From Pseudomonas synxantha BG33R (GTDB lineage: Bacteria; Pseudomonadota; Gammaproteobacteria; Pseudomonadales; Pseudomonadaceae), in assembly GCF_000263715.2 (NCBI RefSeq), contig NZ_CM001514.1, positions 1,846,936-1,910,935 of the forward strand: a stretch of DNA of 64,000 nucleotides, read 5' to 3'. A program made the translations under genes and the position numbers. The notes under the pieces are model-generated. The model was not told the origin of the DNA and made no database searches. It saw only the letters and a program-made list of their open reading frames with translations. Numbering within the stretch: the first letter of the stretch is position 1; each line of letters starts with the position of its first letter. Shown in pieces: positions 33,548 to 43,070 of this stretch.

Positions 33548-34732
33548 ATGAAAAATTCTTTTGGTTTTACCTGGTATCTGGCGGGGCTGAGTATGCTCGG
33601 CTATCTCGCCATGGACATGTACTTGCCGGCGTTTGGCGCCATGGGCGAGCAGTTGAATATTGGTGCTGGCGCGGTGGGCGCCAGCTTGAGCATTTTTCTC
33701 GCCGGCTTTGCGGTGGGGCAGTTGGTGTGGGGGCCGCTCTCGGACCGCTTGGGGCGCAAACCCATCCTGCTTGCCGGCCTGAGCCTGTTTGTGCTCGGTT
33801 GCCTGGGCATGTTCTGGGTCGAGACCACCCCACAACTGCTGGCGCTGCGCTTTATACAGGCGATTGGCGTGTGTGCCGCAGCCGTGAGCTGGCAGGCATT
33901 GGTGATTGATCGCTACCCGGCCGACAAGGCCCATCGCGTCTTCGCCAGCATCATGCCATTGATGTCGCTGTCGCCGGCTCTTGCACCGTTGTTGGGCGCC
34001 ATGGTGTTGAATCACTTTGGCTGGCAGGCGATCTTCGGCGTGTTGCTGGTGGTCTCGCTATTGCTGCTGTTGCCGACCTTGTTCCTGCGTAGTCTGCCCA
34101 AGCGTGTGGAGCACAAGGGCGGACCCACGCGTCTGGGGTACGGACAGTTGCTCACCTCGCGGGTGTTTACCGGCAACGTGATGATTTTCGCCGCCTGTTC
34201 GGCCAGCTTCTTCGCATGGCTCACGGCCTCGCCGTTCATCCTCGGCGGCATGGGCTACAGCCCGAATGACATCGGCCTGAGCTACGTACTGCCGACCCTG
34301 GCGTTTCTCGTTGGCGGCTACAGTTGCCGCAGCGCCTTGCAGCACCTGGCGGGCAAAACCCTGTTGCCGTGGTTGCTGGGCGCCTATTGCCTGAGCATGG
34401 TGGCGCTGTACCTGGTGGCCACCTTGAGCGTGCCGACCCTGACCACCTTACTGATTCCGTTCTGCCTGATGGCGCTGTGCAACGGCGCCAGCTACCCGAT
34501 CGTGGTGGCGAATGCGCTGATGCCGTTTGCAGAAAACTCCGGCAAGGCCGCGGCCCTGCAAAACACCCTGCAACTGGGCCTGTGCTTCCTGGCCAGCTTG
34601 TTGGTGTCGTCGATGATCGAGCAACCGCTGATGATCACGGTGATTGTGATGTTGGCGACGGCGCCGCTGGCGGTGTTGGGGTATTGGCTGGCACGGCCGA
34701 AGCGCAATACTTCCGAACTGGCCAGCGCCTGA
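33548..34732 (+). CDS. punC: PunC, purine nucleoside MFS transporter
   Basis: A 394-residue 12-TM MFS protein of the DHA1 Bcr/CflA-like group, homologous to E. coli PunC (YdhC): [49 protein letters not shown] (motif A, about 50-75), [37 protein letters not shown] and [20 protein letters not shown]. PunC imports purine nucleosides, notably adenosine. It is divergent from punR. Together with the Tsx-like porin and the NCS2 permease downstream it gives a complete purine uptake route. Confidence 0.92.
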   Translation: MKNSFGFTWYLAGLSMLGYLAMDMYLPAFGAMGEQLNIGAGAVGASLSIFLAGFAVGQLVWGPLSDRLGRKPILLAGLSLFVLGCLGMFWVETTPQLLALRFIQAIGVCAAAVSWQALVIDRYPADKAHRVFASIMPLMSLSPALAPLLGAMVLNHFGWQAIFGVLLVVSLLLLLPTLFLRSLPKRVEHKGGPTRLGYGQLLTSRVFTGNVMIFAACSASFFAWLTASPFILGGMGYSPNDIGLSYVLPTLAFLVGGYSCRSALQHLAGKTLLPWLLGAYCLSMVALYLVATLSVPTLTTLLIPFCLMALCNGASYPIVVANALMPFAENSGKAAALQNTLQLGLCFLASLLVSSMIEQPLMITVIVMLATAPLAVLGYWLARPKRNTSELASA

Positions 34733-34751
34733 GCTGACAATACGATCAAAC

Positions 34752-34840
34752 TGTGGGAGGGGGCTTGCCTGCGATAGCGGTCTGTCAGTTAGCCCATCTG
34801 GCACTGATACACCGCTATCGCAGGCAAGCCAGCTCCCACA
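34752..34840. repeat. REPIN (mixed GTGGGAGGGGGCTTGCC / GGCAAGCCAGCTCCCAC)
   Basis: Inverted REPs between punC and the convergent porin gene. The two arms belong to slightly different subclasses (GGGGGC against AGCTGGC). Confidence 0.88.
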
Positions 34841-34859
34841 TTTTTTTGAGTTTCTTCAG

Positions 34860-35693
34860 TTAGAACGTCACTTCCATGTTCAGGGTGGGGGTTGAGGTGC
34901 GGGTTCCCCGGCCACCGTCCACGCCGAATTTGTTATGCCAGTATTCATACCCCACCCCCAGGTACAGGTTCGGCTTGACGCTTTTACCCGGCCGTACCGC
35001 CACCATCAGCGCCGTGCGCATGAGCGCTTCCGGTGCCGTATCGCGGCCATGGTAGTCCTCGCCTTTCTCCCCGACGTAATTGATAAACCCCTGGAATTTC
35101 GCCGCATGGTTGCCGACCTCGAACGGGCGCATCCACGTCAGGTTAAGCATGTAGGTGTCGTCGAAGGTGTGGTTCGACTCTTGTGCGCCGGGAATGCCGG
35201 TGTGGTTCTTTTCCTTGTAGTACATCAGGCTCAGGTCCAGCACGCCGACGGTGTTGAACTTCAAGGTCGGGCCGATCAACAGCGCGCGCTTTTTGGCTGA
35301 GGCGAAGTTGTTGTTGCGGTTGGCGTCGAAACCCAGGGTCAGGGCGTAATCCTTGATCAACCCGGTACCCGGCGGCAGATCGAACACGCGCGAGGCATAT
35401 AGCTGGTGCCGGTACACGGCATACACCTCGCTGCCGCCATGGTCGGTGCCCTTGCGTGGGTCGCGGCTATCGGACAGAAACACATCGAGGTTGAGGAAGT
35501 TGCTGCCGTAGCGGTAGCCGCTGGCGTGGGTGAAGCTGTAGATGCGCTTGCTGAAATCGTCGGGGTTGTTCGGATTGGTGAAGTGCTGGCCGTAGCGAAA
35601 TCCTACGCTGTTGTTCATCCATTCCACTGCCACAGCCTCACCACCGCCCAGAAGGGTCAATGCAACGGTTGCGCCCTGTAGTGCCTTTTTCAT
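34860..35693 (-). CDS. Tsx-like nucleoside channel of the outer membrane
   Basis: A 277-residue outer-membrane beta-barrel with a signal peptide (MKKALQGATVALTLLGGGEAVAV, about 1-22). EWMNNSVGFRYGQHFTNPNN and ISFT/IYSFTHASGYRYGSNFLNLDVFLSDS (first strands), then alternating aromatic strands and terminal TPTLNMEVTF (Phe end), match the Tsx/OmpK nucleoside-specific porin family. Start MKKAL at 35693 is chosen. It is divergent from the NCS2 permease, and a TTGTATACAA palindrome lies between, consistent with shared regulation by purines. Confidence 0.85.
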   Translation of the reverse strand: MKKALQGATVALTLLGGGEAVAVEWMNNSVGFRYGQHFTNPNNPDDFSKRIYSFTHASGYRYGSNFLNLDVFLSDSRDPRKGTDHGGSEVYAVYRHQLYASRVFDLPPGTGLIKDYALTLGFDANRNNNFASAKKRALLIGPTLKFNTVGVLDLSLMYYKEKNHTGIPGAQESNHTFDDTYMLNLTWMRPFEVGNHAAKFQGFINYVGEKGEDYHGRDTAPEALMRTALMVAVRPGKSVKPNLYLGVGYEYWHNKFGVDGGRGTRTSTPTLNMEVTF

Positions 35694-35773
35694 TATTTTT
35701 GTCCTTTGGCGTTCTGGCTCATGACGGCCGGATTGTTTTTGTAACGCCGCGGGAGGGTATCTTGTTCGATTGA

Positions 35774-35783
35774 TTGTATACAA
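35774..35783. promoter_or_regulatory. Palindromic operator between tsx-like and NCS2 permease genes
   Basis: TTGTATACAA is a perfect palindrome of the kind bound by GntR/FCD regulators. CATACAGT occurs twice nearby (about 35793 and 35812). The cognate regulator is not in the window. Confidence 0.45.
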
Positions 35784-35850
35784 CTCTATGGACATACAGT
35801 CTGAACATTGCATACAGTGAGCGCACAACAAAAACAGAGACCCCCTCACC

Positions 35851-37353
35851 ATGACTATCCCGAAGGCGTCACCGCAGCGGCCCGAAGATGAAAATCTGGG
35901 CGTTGCCGCCAACATGGCTTACGGCCTGCAGCATGTACTCACCATGTACGGCGGCATCGTCGCCGTGCCGTTGATCGTCGGCCAGGCCGCCGGGTTGTCG
36001 CCGGCGGATATTGGTCTGTTGATTGCCGCGTCGTTATTTGCCGGTGGCTTGGCCACGTTGCTGCAAACCCTTGGCCTGCCGTTCTTCGGCTGTCAGTTGC
36101 CACTGGTGCAGGGCGTGTCGTTCGCGGGTGTGGCGACCATGGTGGCGATTGTTGGCAGCGACGGGGCGGGAGGTATTCCGGCAATTCTCGGTGCGGTGAT
36201 GGCCGCGTCGTTGATCGGCCTGTTGATCACCCCGGTGTTTTCACGCATTACCAAATTTTTTCCGCCACTGGTGACCGGCATCGTGATCACCACTATCGGT
36301 CTGACTCTGATGCCAGTGGCTGCGCGCTGGGCCATGGGCGGCAACAGCCGTGCGGCGGATTTCGGCAGTATGTCGAATGTCGGCCTCGCGGCCCTGACTC
36401 TGGTGCTGGTGCTGCTATTGAGCAAAATCGGCAGCGCTACCATCTCGCGTTTGTCTATCCTGCTGGCAATGGTGATCGGCACAATAATCGCCGTACTGCT
36501 TGGCATGGCTGACTTCTCCAGCGTCACGCAAGGGCCGATGTTTGGCTTTCCTACACCTTTCCACTTTGGTATGCCGACCTTTCATGTGGCCGCGATCATT
36601 TCCATGTGCATCGTGGTGATGGTGACGCTGGTGGAAACCTCGGCGGACATCCTCGCGGTGGGCGAGATCATCGACACCAAGGTTGACTCCAAGCGCCTGG
36701 GCAATGGCCTGCGCGCCGACATGCTGTCGAGTATGTTCGCGCCGATCTTCGGTTCGTTCACCCAAAGCGCGTTCGCCCAGAACGTCGGCCTGGTGGCGGT
36801 GACCGGGGTGAAGAGCCGCTTTGTGGTGGCCACCGGCGGGGTGTTCCTGGTGGTGCTGGGCCTGTTGCCCTTTATGGGGCGGGTGATCGCGGCGGTGCCC
36901 ACCTCGGTGCTGGGTGGCGCGGGGATCGTGTTGTTCGGCACGGTCGCGGCCAGTGGCATTCGTACGCTGTCCAAGGTGGATTACCGCAACAACATGAACC
37001 TGATCATCGTTGCCACGTCCATCGGCTTTGGCATGATCCCCATCGCCGCGCCGAGCTTTTACGATCAGTTCCCGAGCTGGTTCGCGACCATCTTCCACTC
37101 GGGCATCAGTTCGTCGGCGATCATGGCGATCCTGCTGAACCTGGCGTTCAACCACTTCACCGCGGGTAACTCGGACCAGCAGTCAGTGTTTGTGGCGGGG
37201 ACTGAGCGTAGTTTGTGCTTTCGCGATGTGGCCGCGTTGCGTGATGGGGATTACTACCGGGGTGGGAAGTTGTTTGATGCTGAAGGTAAGGAGATTCCCC
37301 TGGTAGCGGATACCTCGAAGAAAGCTGCAAAACCCGAAACCACTGAGGTCTAA
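35851..37353 (+). CDS. NCS2 xanthine/urate permease
   Basis: A 500-residue nucleobase:cation symporter-2 protein with about 14 TM segments. NMAYGLQHVLTMYGGIVAVPLIVG near residue 20, QLPLVQGVSFAGVATM (NCS2 first motif), GEIIDTKVDSKRLGNGLRADMLSSM and SFTQSAFAQNVGLVAVTGVKSR (the Q/ENxGxxxxTG motif) are all present. The family imports xanthine, urate or related purines with H+. A Lys/Thr-rich cytosolic tail follows. The best guess among members is the XanP/UacT type; the exact substrate is not settled. Part of the purine uptake cluster. Confidence 0.92.
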   Translation: MTIPKASPQRPEDENLGVAANMAYGLQHVLTMYGGIVAVPLIVGQAAGLSPADIGLLIAASLFAGGLATLLQTLGLPFFGCQLPLVQGVSFAGVATMVAIVGSDGAGGIPAILGAVMAASLIGLLITPVFSRITKFFPPLVTGIVITTIGLTLMPVAARWAMGGNSRAADFGSMSNVGLAALTLVLVLLLSKIGSATISRLSILLAMVIGTIIAVLLGMADFSSVTQGPMFGFPTPFHFGMPTFHVAAIISMCIVVMVTLVETSADILAVGEIIDTKVDSKRLGNGLRADMLSSMFAPIFGSFTQSAFAQNVGLVAVTGVKSRFVVATGGVFLVVLGLLPFMGRVIAAVPTSVLGGAGIVLFGTVAASGIRTLSKVDYRNNMNLIIVATSIGFGMIPIAAPSFYDQFPSWFATIFHSGISSSAIMAILLNLAFNHFTAGNSDQQSVFVAGTERSLCFRDVAALRDGDYYRGGKLFDAEGKEIPLVADTSKKAAKPETTEV

Positions 37354-37355
37354 AA

Positions 37356-37447
37356 ATGTGGGAGGGGGCTTGCTCCCGATAGCAGTGTGTCAGCCACTGA
37401 AGATATTGACTGATACACCGTCATCGGGAGCAAGCCCCCTCCCACAT
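37356..37447. repeat. REPIN (GTGGGAGGGGGCTTGCTCCC class)
   Basis: An inverted REP pair starting 3 bases after the permease stop codon. Confidence 0.9.
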
Positions 37448-37453
37448 TGGAAC

Positions 37454-38386
37454 CTAGCCAGCCTTGCGGGCTTTGTGCGGCATTGAACACACCTCATCCA
37501 GAAACTTCACCACGGTCCCCATGCACGCCTGGCGTTCTTCCACATGGGGCATGTGGCTGGAGTCTTCAAACAGTGCCCAGCGCACGTTTGCGATCTCATC
37601 CAGAAACGGCTTTACCACCAGCGGTGTGGCTTCGTCATGCCTACCGGAAATCACCAGGGTCGGCACTTTGATCGCGTCCAGGCGGCCAATCACGTTCCAG
37701 TCCTTCAAGCTGCCGATTACGTGGAATTCAGTCGGGCCGCTCATGGCGTGGTACACCGTCGGGTCTGCGTCGACCTGGGCAAAGGTGCGCGCCACTTCCT
37801 CGGGCCATGGGTTGACCCGGCACACGTGCTGGTCATAGAAAATCCGCGAGGCCGCCAGGTATTCCGGGTCTTGATAAGTGCCGGCCTGTTCATGTTTGAG
37901 CAGGGTTTCGTGCACGCCTTCGGGCAGCAGTTTACGCAGGCGATTGGCTTCGCTGACCCAGGTGCGCATACAGGTCGGTGAGTTGGCGGGGATAAACGCG
38001 CGCAGGCCCTTGGGCTGCAAGATCGCGTGTTCGCTGCCCAGCATACCGCCCCAGGATTGACCGAGGATCGCGTAGTCCTCGCTGATCTGCAGGTGGTCCA
38101 GCAGGTTGTTCAACTCGTCGAGGAACAGGCCGATGGTCCAGAACGAAGGATCTTTGTGGGGCAGGTGCGTGGAGCGACCGTTGCCCAGTTGGTCATAGTG
38201 GATCACCGCGTGGCCGCTGGCGGCGACATCCTTGAAGGCATCGACGTAATCGTGGGTGCAGCCCGGGCCGCCATGGATGATCACCAGCGGCGTGCGGCCC
38301 GTGCCCAGGTCACCGGTGACGCGATACCAGGTCTGGTAGGCGCCAAAGGGTGCGAAGCCTTCGCGAACTTTTTCGATGAATTCCAT
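37454..38386 (-). CDS. Proline iminopeptidase-family alpha/beta hydrolase (PipA-like, left copy)
   Basis: A 310-residue alpha/beta hydrolase of the proline iminopeptidase/L-amino-acid amidase group. Oxyanion motif [20 protein letters not shown], nucleophile elbow GQSWGGMLG (Ser), Asp in SGRHDEATP and His in [10 protein letters not shown] make a complete triad. No signal peptide, so cytosolic. The family removes N-terminal proline or hydrolyses related amides. A lux-box-like palindrome lies 59 bases upstream, between it and the pipR stop, so it is likely under control of the adjacent LuxR solo. Confidence 0.92.
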   Translation of the reverse strand: MEFIEKVREGFAPFGAYQTWYRVTGDLGTGRTPLVIIHGGPGCTHDYVDAFKDVAASGHAVIHYDQLGNGRSTHLPHKDPSFWTIGLFLDELNNLLDHLQISEDYAILGQSWGGMLGSEHAILQPKGLRAFIPANSPTCMRTWVSEANRLRKLLPEGVHETLLKHEQAGTYQDPEYLAASRIFYDQHVCRVNPWPEEVARTFAQVDADPTVYHAMSGPTEFHVIGSLKDWNVIGRLDAIKVPTLVISGRHDEATPLVVKPFLDEIANVRWALFEDSSHMPHVEERQACMGTVVKFLDEVCSMPHKARKAG

Positions 38387-38444
38387 TTCGTACCCTCTGA
38401 AAAAAATGATCAGGGTTACGATAATCTGAACAAAAAGTTTAGGT

Positions 38445-38464
38445 AACTAGCAAAACAGCTAGGT
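38445..38464. promoter_or_regulatory. lux-box-like palindrome upstream of the left hydrolase
   Basis: AACTAGCAAAACAGCTAGGT: arms CTAGC and GCTAG around a 6-base centre in a 20-base lux-box layout. It resembles the box at 39322-39341 (common ACCTAG half-site). Confidence 0.55.
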
Positions 38465-38476
38465 TTTTGCGAAAAC

Positions 38477-39262
38477 TCAACCTTCCAGCAAGCGGTAATG
38501 GGTGGCCCGCACCACCGCTTGGACGCGGTTCTTGGCCCCCAGCTTGTGCATGGCCGAGGCCAGGTGCAGGGTGACGACTGCCAGGGAGCGGCTCAGTTTG
38601 GTGGCGATTTCGGCGGCGGTCAGCCCATCGGCGGCCCATTTCAGGCATTCGCGTTCGCGCTTGGTCAGGTGGATGTGCGGGTAGGCGCGCAGTTCCTTGC
38701 TGAACAACGGGTAAGCCGCTTCCTGCAGGGCGTGGGTAATCAGGCTGAAGTCGGCCAATGTGTGCTGTGCGTCCTTCAACACCGTGCGCGCCTTGCCGGT
38801 GCGCAGGCCGGTCAGCGATGCGAAGCCACCACGGGGCAAGTGAATGGGCACGCTGACGCCGCAGGTCAGTTCACGTTCGTGCAGGTACGAGGAAACGGGG
38901 GCGTGGCACGGGTCGATGATCTTTTGCAGGGCGGTCTCGGTTTTCGCTTCATAGGACCAGACAAACGGCGATACCGTGCTCAACGCCAGGTGCTGCACCG
39001 GGTCGATCTGGTAAAACCCTTCGCTGCACCATAAGGCGTGCCAGTCGGGCGGTGTGTTGCGCAGTTGCAACACCGAGGGGGTAATCAGTGTGCCATTGAG
39101 GTCGATGGGCACCGGCGTGTAGTCGTACACCAGCGCATCGAAGCCCAGTTGTTGGGCAAGAATAAACGTATTGTCCATCTGTTCATCCAGGCTCCTGCCC
39201 GGCATGAGGCGATTATTGAAGGCGGTCAGCTTGGCCAGCATCCGTTCTGCTCCCGAATTCAT
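38477..39262 (-). CDS. pipR: PipR-like LuxR-family solo regulator
   Basis: A 261-residue LuxR protein with an N-terminal autoinducer-binding-type domain (about 8-165) and a C-terminal GerE helix-turn-helix (about 195-255: HLTKRERECLKWAADGLTAAEIATKLSRSLAVVTLHLASAMHKLGAKNR). In the binding domain DWHALWCSEGFYQIDPV keeps the canonical Trp and Asp but has Trp where AHL receptors have Tyr61, typical of the plant-responsive OryR/PipR subfamily that does not bind AHLs. No luxI-type synthase is nearby. The regulator is flanked by two iminopeptidase genes and a peptide-type ABC importer, as known for PipR loci, where the ligand is an ethanolamine-derived amide. ATG 39262 is preferred; a GTG lies at 39295. 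Confidence 0.87.
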   Translation of the reverse strand: MNSGAERMLAKLTAFNNRLMPGRSLDEQMDNTFILAQQLGFDALVYDYTPVPIDLNGTLITPSVLQLRNTPPDWHALWCSEGFYQIDPVQHLALSTVSPFVWSYEAKTETALQKIIDPCHAPVSSYLHERELTCGVSVPIHLPRGGFASLTGLRTGKARTVLKDAQHTLADFSLITHALQEAAYPLFSKELRAYPHIHLTKRERECLKWAADGLTAAEIATKLSRSLAVVTLHLASAMHKLGAKNRVQAVVRATHYRLLEG

Positions 39263-39321
39263 TTGAATCTCGACTTGCTGCAAGTAGAATGCCACGCCCC
39301 GGCGAAGGACAGCCAGGCCAA

Positions 39322-39341
39322 ACCTATAAGAAATACTAGGT
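39322..39341. promoter_or_regulatory. lux-box-like palindrome upstream of the right hydrolase and ABC operon
   Basis: ACCTATAAGAAATACTAGGT, with arms ACCTA/TAGGT in exact symmetry, 84 bases before the start codon at 39425 and divergent from pipR. The probable PipR binding site. Confidence 0.65.
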
Positions 39342-39424
39342 TATGGACGCACGGTATCCTCGGTAGTGTTGACCTGATAAACGGCCGCTACCCGCCAGGC
39401 CGATACAACACAAGGAATGTATGC

Positions 39425-40312
39425 ATGTGGCGTGAAATTGCCCCCGACCAGCAGTACAACGTACAAGTCGACGGCCATAACCTCGTGGTCTACAGCTTTG
39501 GCGAAGGCGATGAAGTGCTGCTGTGTCTCAACGGCGGCCCAGGCCTGCCGTGTGACTATCTGCGTGACGCTCATGGCTGGCTCAAAGCGCATAACCTGCG
39601 AGTGGTTGCATTCGACCAGCTTGGCACGGGCGCATCAGCCAGACCGACCGATGTTGCGCTGTGGGAAATCCGCCGTTATGTCGAGGAAGTCGAGACCGTG
39701 CGCCAAGCCCTGGGCCTGGGCCGCGTGCATTTGCTCGGGCATTCCTGGGGCGGTTGGCTCGGTATCGAATACGCCATCCATTATCCCGATGCGCTGAAAA
39801 GCCTGATCCTGGAAAACACCGTCGGCGACATTCCTCATCTGTCCCAGGAACTCGAACGCCTGCGTGGCGCCCTGGGCAGCGAAACCGTGGCCATGATGCA
39901 GCGCCACGAAGCCATGGGCGCCCTCGACCACCCGCAATATCAGGCCGCCATCACCTTGCTCAACTACCGCCATGTGTGCCGCCTCGACGAGTGGCCGGAG
40001 CCGCTCAAACGCTCCCTGGGCGACTGGAACATGGGGCCCTACGCAACCATGCAGGGCCCCAACGAGTTCCTTTATATCGGCAACCTCAAGGACTGGAACC
40101 GCCTCAAGGAGATGGCTGAATTCCGGATGCCGATCCTGATCACGACCGGCCAGCACGACGAACTGACCCCCGCCTGCGCCATGCGCATGAAGCTGGCCGC
40201 CACACACGCCGAACTGCACGTATTCCCCAATAGCAGCCATATGCCGTTTTATGAAGAACCTCAAGCGTACTTCCCGGTGCTGCTGGACTTTCTCGCTCGC
40301 CACCGAGGCTGA
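39425..40312 (+). CDS. Proline iminopeptidase-family alpha/beta hydrolase (PipA-like, right copy)
   Basis: A 295-residue paralogue of the enzyme at 37454. NGGPGLPCDYL (oxyanion), AFDQLGTGAS, GHSWGGWLG (nucleophile Ser), Asp in TGQHDELTP and His in NSSHMPFYEE complete the triad. It is first in a tight operon with the five ABC transporter genes (3 bases before the first permease). This suggests that the imported compound, or a product from it, is cleaved by this enzyme. A lux-box-like site precedes it. It shares only moderate identity with the left copy, so the two may act on different substrates or in series. Confidence 0.92.
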   Translation: MWREIAPDQQYNVQVDGHNLVVYSFGEGDEVLLCLNGGPGLPCDYLRDAHGWLKAHNLRVVAFDQLGTGASARPTDVALWEIRRYVEEVETVRQALGLGRVHLLGHSWGGWLGIEYAIHYPDALKSLILENTVGDIPHLSQELERLRGALGSETVAMMQRHEAMGALDHPQYQAAITLLNYRHVCRLDEWPEPLKRSLGDWNMGPYATMQGPNEFLYIGNLKDWNRLKEMAEFRMPILITTGQHDELTPACAMRMKLAATHAELHVFPNSSHMPFYEEPQAYFPVLLDFLARHRG

Positions 40313-40315
40313 CGG

Positions 40316-41263
40316 ATGAACCTGGCGCGTTACCGTTTTGTCCTGTCCCGGCCGTTGCAACTGCTGCCGGTGCTGTTTGGCATCAGCCTGATCACTTTTG
40401 TGTTGGTGCGCTCGATCCCCGGCGACCCAGCGCGGGCTTTGCTTGGCTCGCGCAGTACGCCGGATGCGCTGCTGAAAATCCGTGCCCAGTTCGGCCTCGA
40501 CCAGCCCTTGTGGCTGCAATACTTCTACTTCCTGAAAAACCTGCTCAAGGGCGACCTCGGCCAATCGCTGCTGTACAAGGTCGACGCGCTGAAACTGATC
40601 GTTACCCGCATCGAGCCGACGCTGATGCTGGTGCTGGGCAGCGTGGCCCTGGCGTTGCTGATCGCGGTGCCGCTGGCGACAGTAGCGGCGCGTCACAAAG
40701 GCGGTTGGGCGGACAACCTGATCCGCGTTTTCACCACGGTCGGCCTGGGGATGCCGGCGTTCTGGCTGGGCTTGATGCTGATCCTGCTGCTGAGCGTGCA
40801 ATGGGGCCTGTTCCCGGTGTCTGGCTATGGGCGGACCTGGCTGGACAAGGCCCACCATATGGTGTTGCCGTGCCTGACCATCGCCCTGGCGCTTTCGGCG
40901 GTGCTGGTGCGCAACCTGCGGGCGAGTATGTTGATGGAGCTGCAGGCCGATCATGTCACCGCCGCCCGGGCCCGAGGCTTGTCCGAGGCTGCGGTGTTTC
41001 GTCGGCATGTACTGCCTAACTCCCTGGTGCCGGCCGTCAACCTGCTGGCGGTCAACATCGGCTGGCTGATCAGCGGTACGGTGGTCATCGAAAGCCTGTT
41101 TGCGATTCCGGGCATCGGCCAATTGCTGGTGCGCGGTATTTTCACCCGTGACTACATGGTGGTGCAGGGCGTGGCGATGGTGCTGGCCTGTGCCACGGTG
41201 GTGGTCAACTTCGTCGCCGACATAGTGACGGTAGCGCTCGACCCACGGGTGAAGATGCAATGA
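40316..41263 (+). CDS. Peptide ABC transporter permease (DppB-type)
   Basis: A 315-residue inner-membrane permease with six predicted TM helices and the EAA-like loop (ARARGLSEAAVFRRHVLPNSLVPAV) that contacts the ATPase. The N-terminal FVLSRPLQLLPVLFGISLITFVLVRSIPGDPA is the typical DppB/OppB start. It is the first of two permeases and overlaps the next gene by 4 bases. Confidence 0.94.
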   Translation: MNLARYRFVLSRPLQLLPVLFGISLITFVLVRSIPGDPARALLGSRSTPDALLKIRAQFGLDQPLWLQYFYFLKNLLKGDLGQSLLYKVDALKLIVTRIEPTLMLVLGSVALALLIAVPLATVAARHKGGWADNLIRVFTTVGLGMPAFWLGLMLILLLSVQWGLFPVSGYGRTWLDKAHHMVLPCLTIALALSAVLVRNLRASMLMELQADHVTAARARGLSEAAVFRRHVLPNSLVPAVNLLAVNIGWLISGTVVIESLFAIPGIGQLLVRGIFTRDYMVVQGVAMVLACATVVVNFVADIVTVALDPRVKMQ

Positions 41264-42117
41264 GCAGCCGCCCACTGATTGCACCCTGGCGCTTGCGCCT
41301 GCGCTTTGGCTTTCGCAATGGCCGCCTGACCGCCGCCTGGGGCCTACTGATCCTGTTGACGTGGCTGGCCCTGGCGCTGTTTGCGCCGTGGATCGCACCG
41401 TTTGACCCCATCGCGCAAAACACCGACATGAGTTTGCTGGCGCCCAGCCTTGCCCATCCGCTGGGTACCGACAATTACGGCCGGGATGTGTTATCGCGGG
41501 TGATCTGGGGCGCGCGCATCGACCTGCAACTGGCGATTGTCGGGGTGATCTTCCCGTTCATCATCGGCACTTTCGTCGGCGCGGTGTCCGGTTATGTGGG
41601 TGGGCGTTTCGACAGTTTCTGTATGCGCGTGATCGATGTGGTGCTGGCGTTCCCGTTCCTGGTGCTGATGCTGGCGATCATGGCCATTCTGGGGCCTGGC
41701 TTGCAGAGCTTTTATATCGCCATGGCACTGGTGGGCTGGGTGTCGTATGCGCGGTTGATTCGCTCGCAGATCCTGGTGCTCAAGGAAAGCGAGTTTGCCC
41801 TGGCCGCCAAGAGCCTGGGGTTTGGCCATGGGCGCATTCTGTTCCGGCATTTGCTGCCCAATGCCCTGTTTGGCTCCATCGTGTTTTCCATGTCTGACGC
41901 GGTGCTGGTGTTGCTCAACGGCGCCGCCGTGAGTTACCTGGGCCTGGGCGTGCAACCGCCTACTGCGGAGTGGGGGACGATGGTGGCCGAGGGGCAAGCC
42001 TTTATCACCACGGCCTGGTGGATCTGCACCTTCCCGGGGTTGGCCATTGTGACCCTGGCCATGGGCTTTAGCCTGTTGGCCGACGGTGTCGCGCAAGTGT
42101 TGGGGGACCGCTCGTGA
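41260..42117 (+). CDS. Peptide ABC transporter permease (DppC-type)
   Basis: A 285-residue permease: LLILLTWLALALFAPWIAPFDP, LGTDNYGRDVLSRVIWGARIDL (the DppC signature) and the EAA loop (ALAAKSLGFGHGRILFRHLLPNAL). The ATGA overlaps on both sides show translational coupling with dppB- and dppD-like genes. Confidence 0.94.
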   Translation: MSSRPLIAPWRLRLRFGFRNGRLTAAWGLLILLTWLALALFAPWIAPFDPIAQNTDMSLLAPSLAHPLGTDNYGRDVLSRVIWGARIDLQLAIVGVIFPFIIGTFVGAVSGYVGGRFDSFCMRVIDVVLAFPFLVLMLAIMAILGPGLQSFYIAMALVGWVSYARLIRSQILVLKESEFALAAKSLGFGHGRILFRHLLPNALFGSIVFSMSDAVLVLLNGAAVSYLGLGVQPPTAEWGTMVAEGQAFITTAWWICTFPGLAIVTLAMGFSLLADGVAQVLGDRS

Positions 42118-43070
42118 GCCTGCTGCAAGTGCGCGACCTCAGCGTGATCGCCAACAACAGCGGGCGTGATGTCACCTTGGTAGATCGTGTGTCCTTTGAC
42201 CTGGCCGAAGGTGAGATTCTCGGCCTGGTGGGTGAGAGCGGGTCGGGCAAGACCATGGCCTGCCGCGGCTTGATGCGCCTGCTGCCATCGCCCGGCCTGC
42301 GTGTGCAAGGTGGCGCCGTACGCCTGGCCGGCCAGGACCTGCTGCAACTGAATGACGCCGGTATGCGCGCCGTGCGGGGCGGGCAACTGGGCATGATCTT
42401 CCAGAACCCCAGCAGCCACCTGGATCCGCTGATGCGCATTGGCGAGCAGATCGCCGAGGGCATCCGCCTGCATCAAGGTGCTACAAAAAAGGACGCGCGC
42501 ACGCAGGCTATCGAGGTATTGCGCCAGGTCGGAATCCCGGACCCGCAGGCGCGGGTCGACAACTATCCCCATGAGTTTTCCGGCGGTATGCGCCAGCGCG
42601 CGATGATCGCTGTGGCCCTGGGCTGCAACCCGAAAGTGCTGATTGCCGACGAGCCGACCACGGCTCTGGATGTGACGGTGCAGGCGCAAATCCTGCGCCT
42701 GTTGCTCGACCTGCGTGACCAGCGTGGCCTGTCGATCATCATGATCACCCATGACCTGGGCGTGGTCGCGCAAACCTGCGACTCCATCGCGGTGATGTAC
42801 GCTGGGCGCCTGTGCGAGCACGGCAGCAAATACGAACTGCTGGCGCGTCCACAGCATCCGTACACCGCTGGGCTGATCGACTGCCAGCCGGCCCACAGCA
42901 GCGGTCATGCCTTGTTGCGCACCATCCCTGGCCAGCCGCCGTTGCTCGATGCCTTGCCTGAAGGTTGCCGCTTTAATCCGCGTTGCCCGCAGGCCGGGGC
43001 CTTATGCGCCGAGCTGTTGCCCCAAGGCGCACGCGTGGCCTGTCACTATCCGTTGGGAGGGCGACCATGA
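42114..43070 (+). CDS. Peptide ABC transporter ATPase (DppD-type)
   Basis: A 318-residue nucleotide-binding subunit. Walker [11 protein letters not shown], signature FSGGMRQR, Walker [13 protein letters not shown] and His in IMITHDLG. The C-terminal oligopeptide/dipeptide extension with [15 protein letters not shown] is the Cys-rich motif that binds an Fe-S cluster or metal in this family. It overlaps its neighbours by ATGA. Confidence 0.95.
   Translation: MSLLQVRDLSVIANNSGRDVTLVDRVSFDLAEGEILGLVGESGSGKTMACRGLMRLLPSPGLRVQGGAVRLAGQDLLQLNDAGMRAVRGGQLGMIFQNPSSHLDPLMRIGEQIAEGIRLHQGATKKDARTQAIEVLRQVGIPDPQARVDNYPHEFSGGMRQRAMIAVALGCNPKVLIADEPTTALDVTVQAQILRLLLDLRDQRGLSIIMITHDLGVVAQTCDSIAVMYAGRLCEHGSKYELLARPQHPYTAGLIDCQPAHSSGHALLRTIPGQPPLLDALPEGCRFNPRCPQAGALCAELLPQGARVACHYPLGGRP

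Noticed and set aside
38477..39262. AHL quorum-sensing receptor with a synthase partner
   Set aside because: No luxI-type gene in the neighbourhood, and the Tyr61 position is changed to Trp as in plant-responsive solos.
39635..41398. Minus-strand open frame of 587 codons
   Set aside because: Antisense to the right iminopeptidase and the first permease; composition (Gln/His/Arg-rich) is that of a shadow frame.
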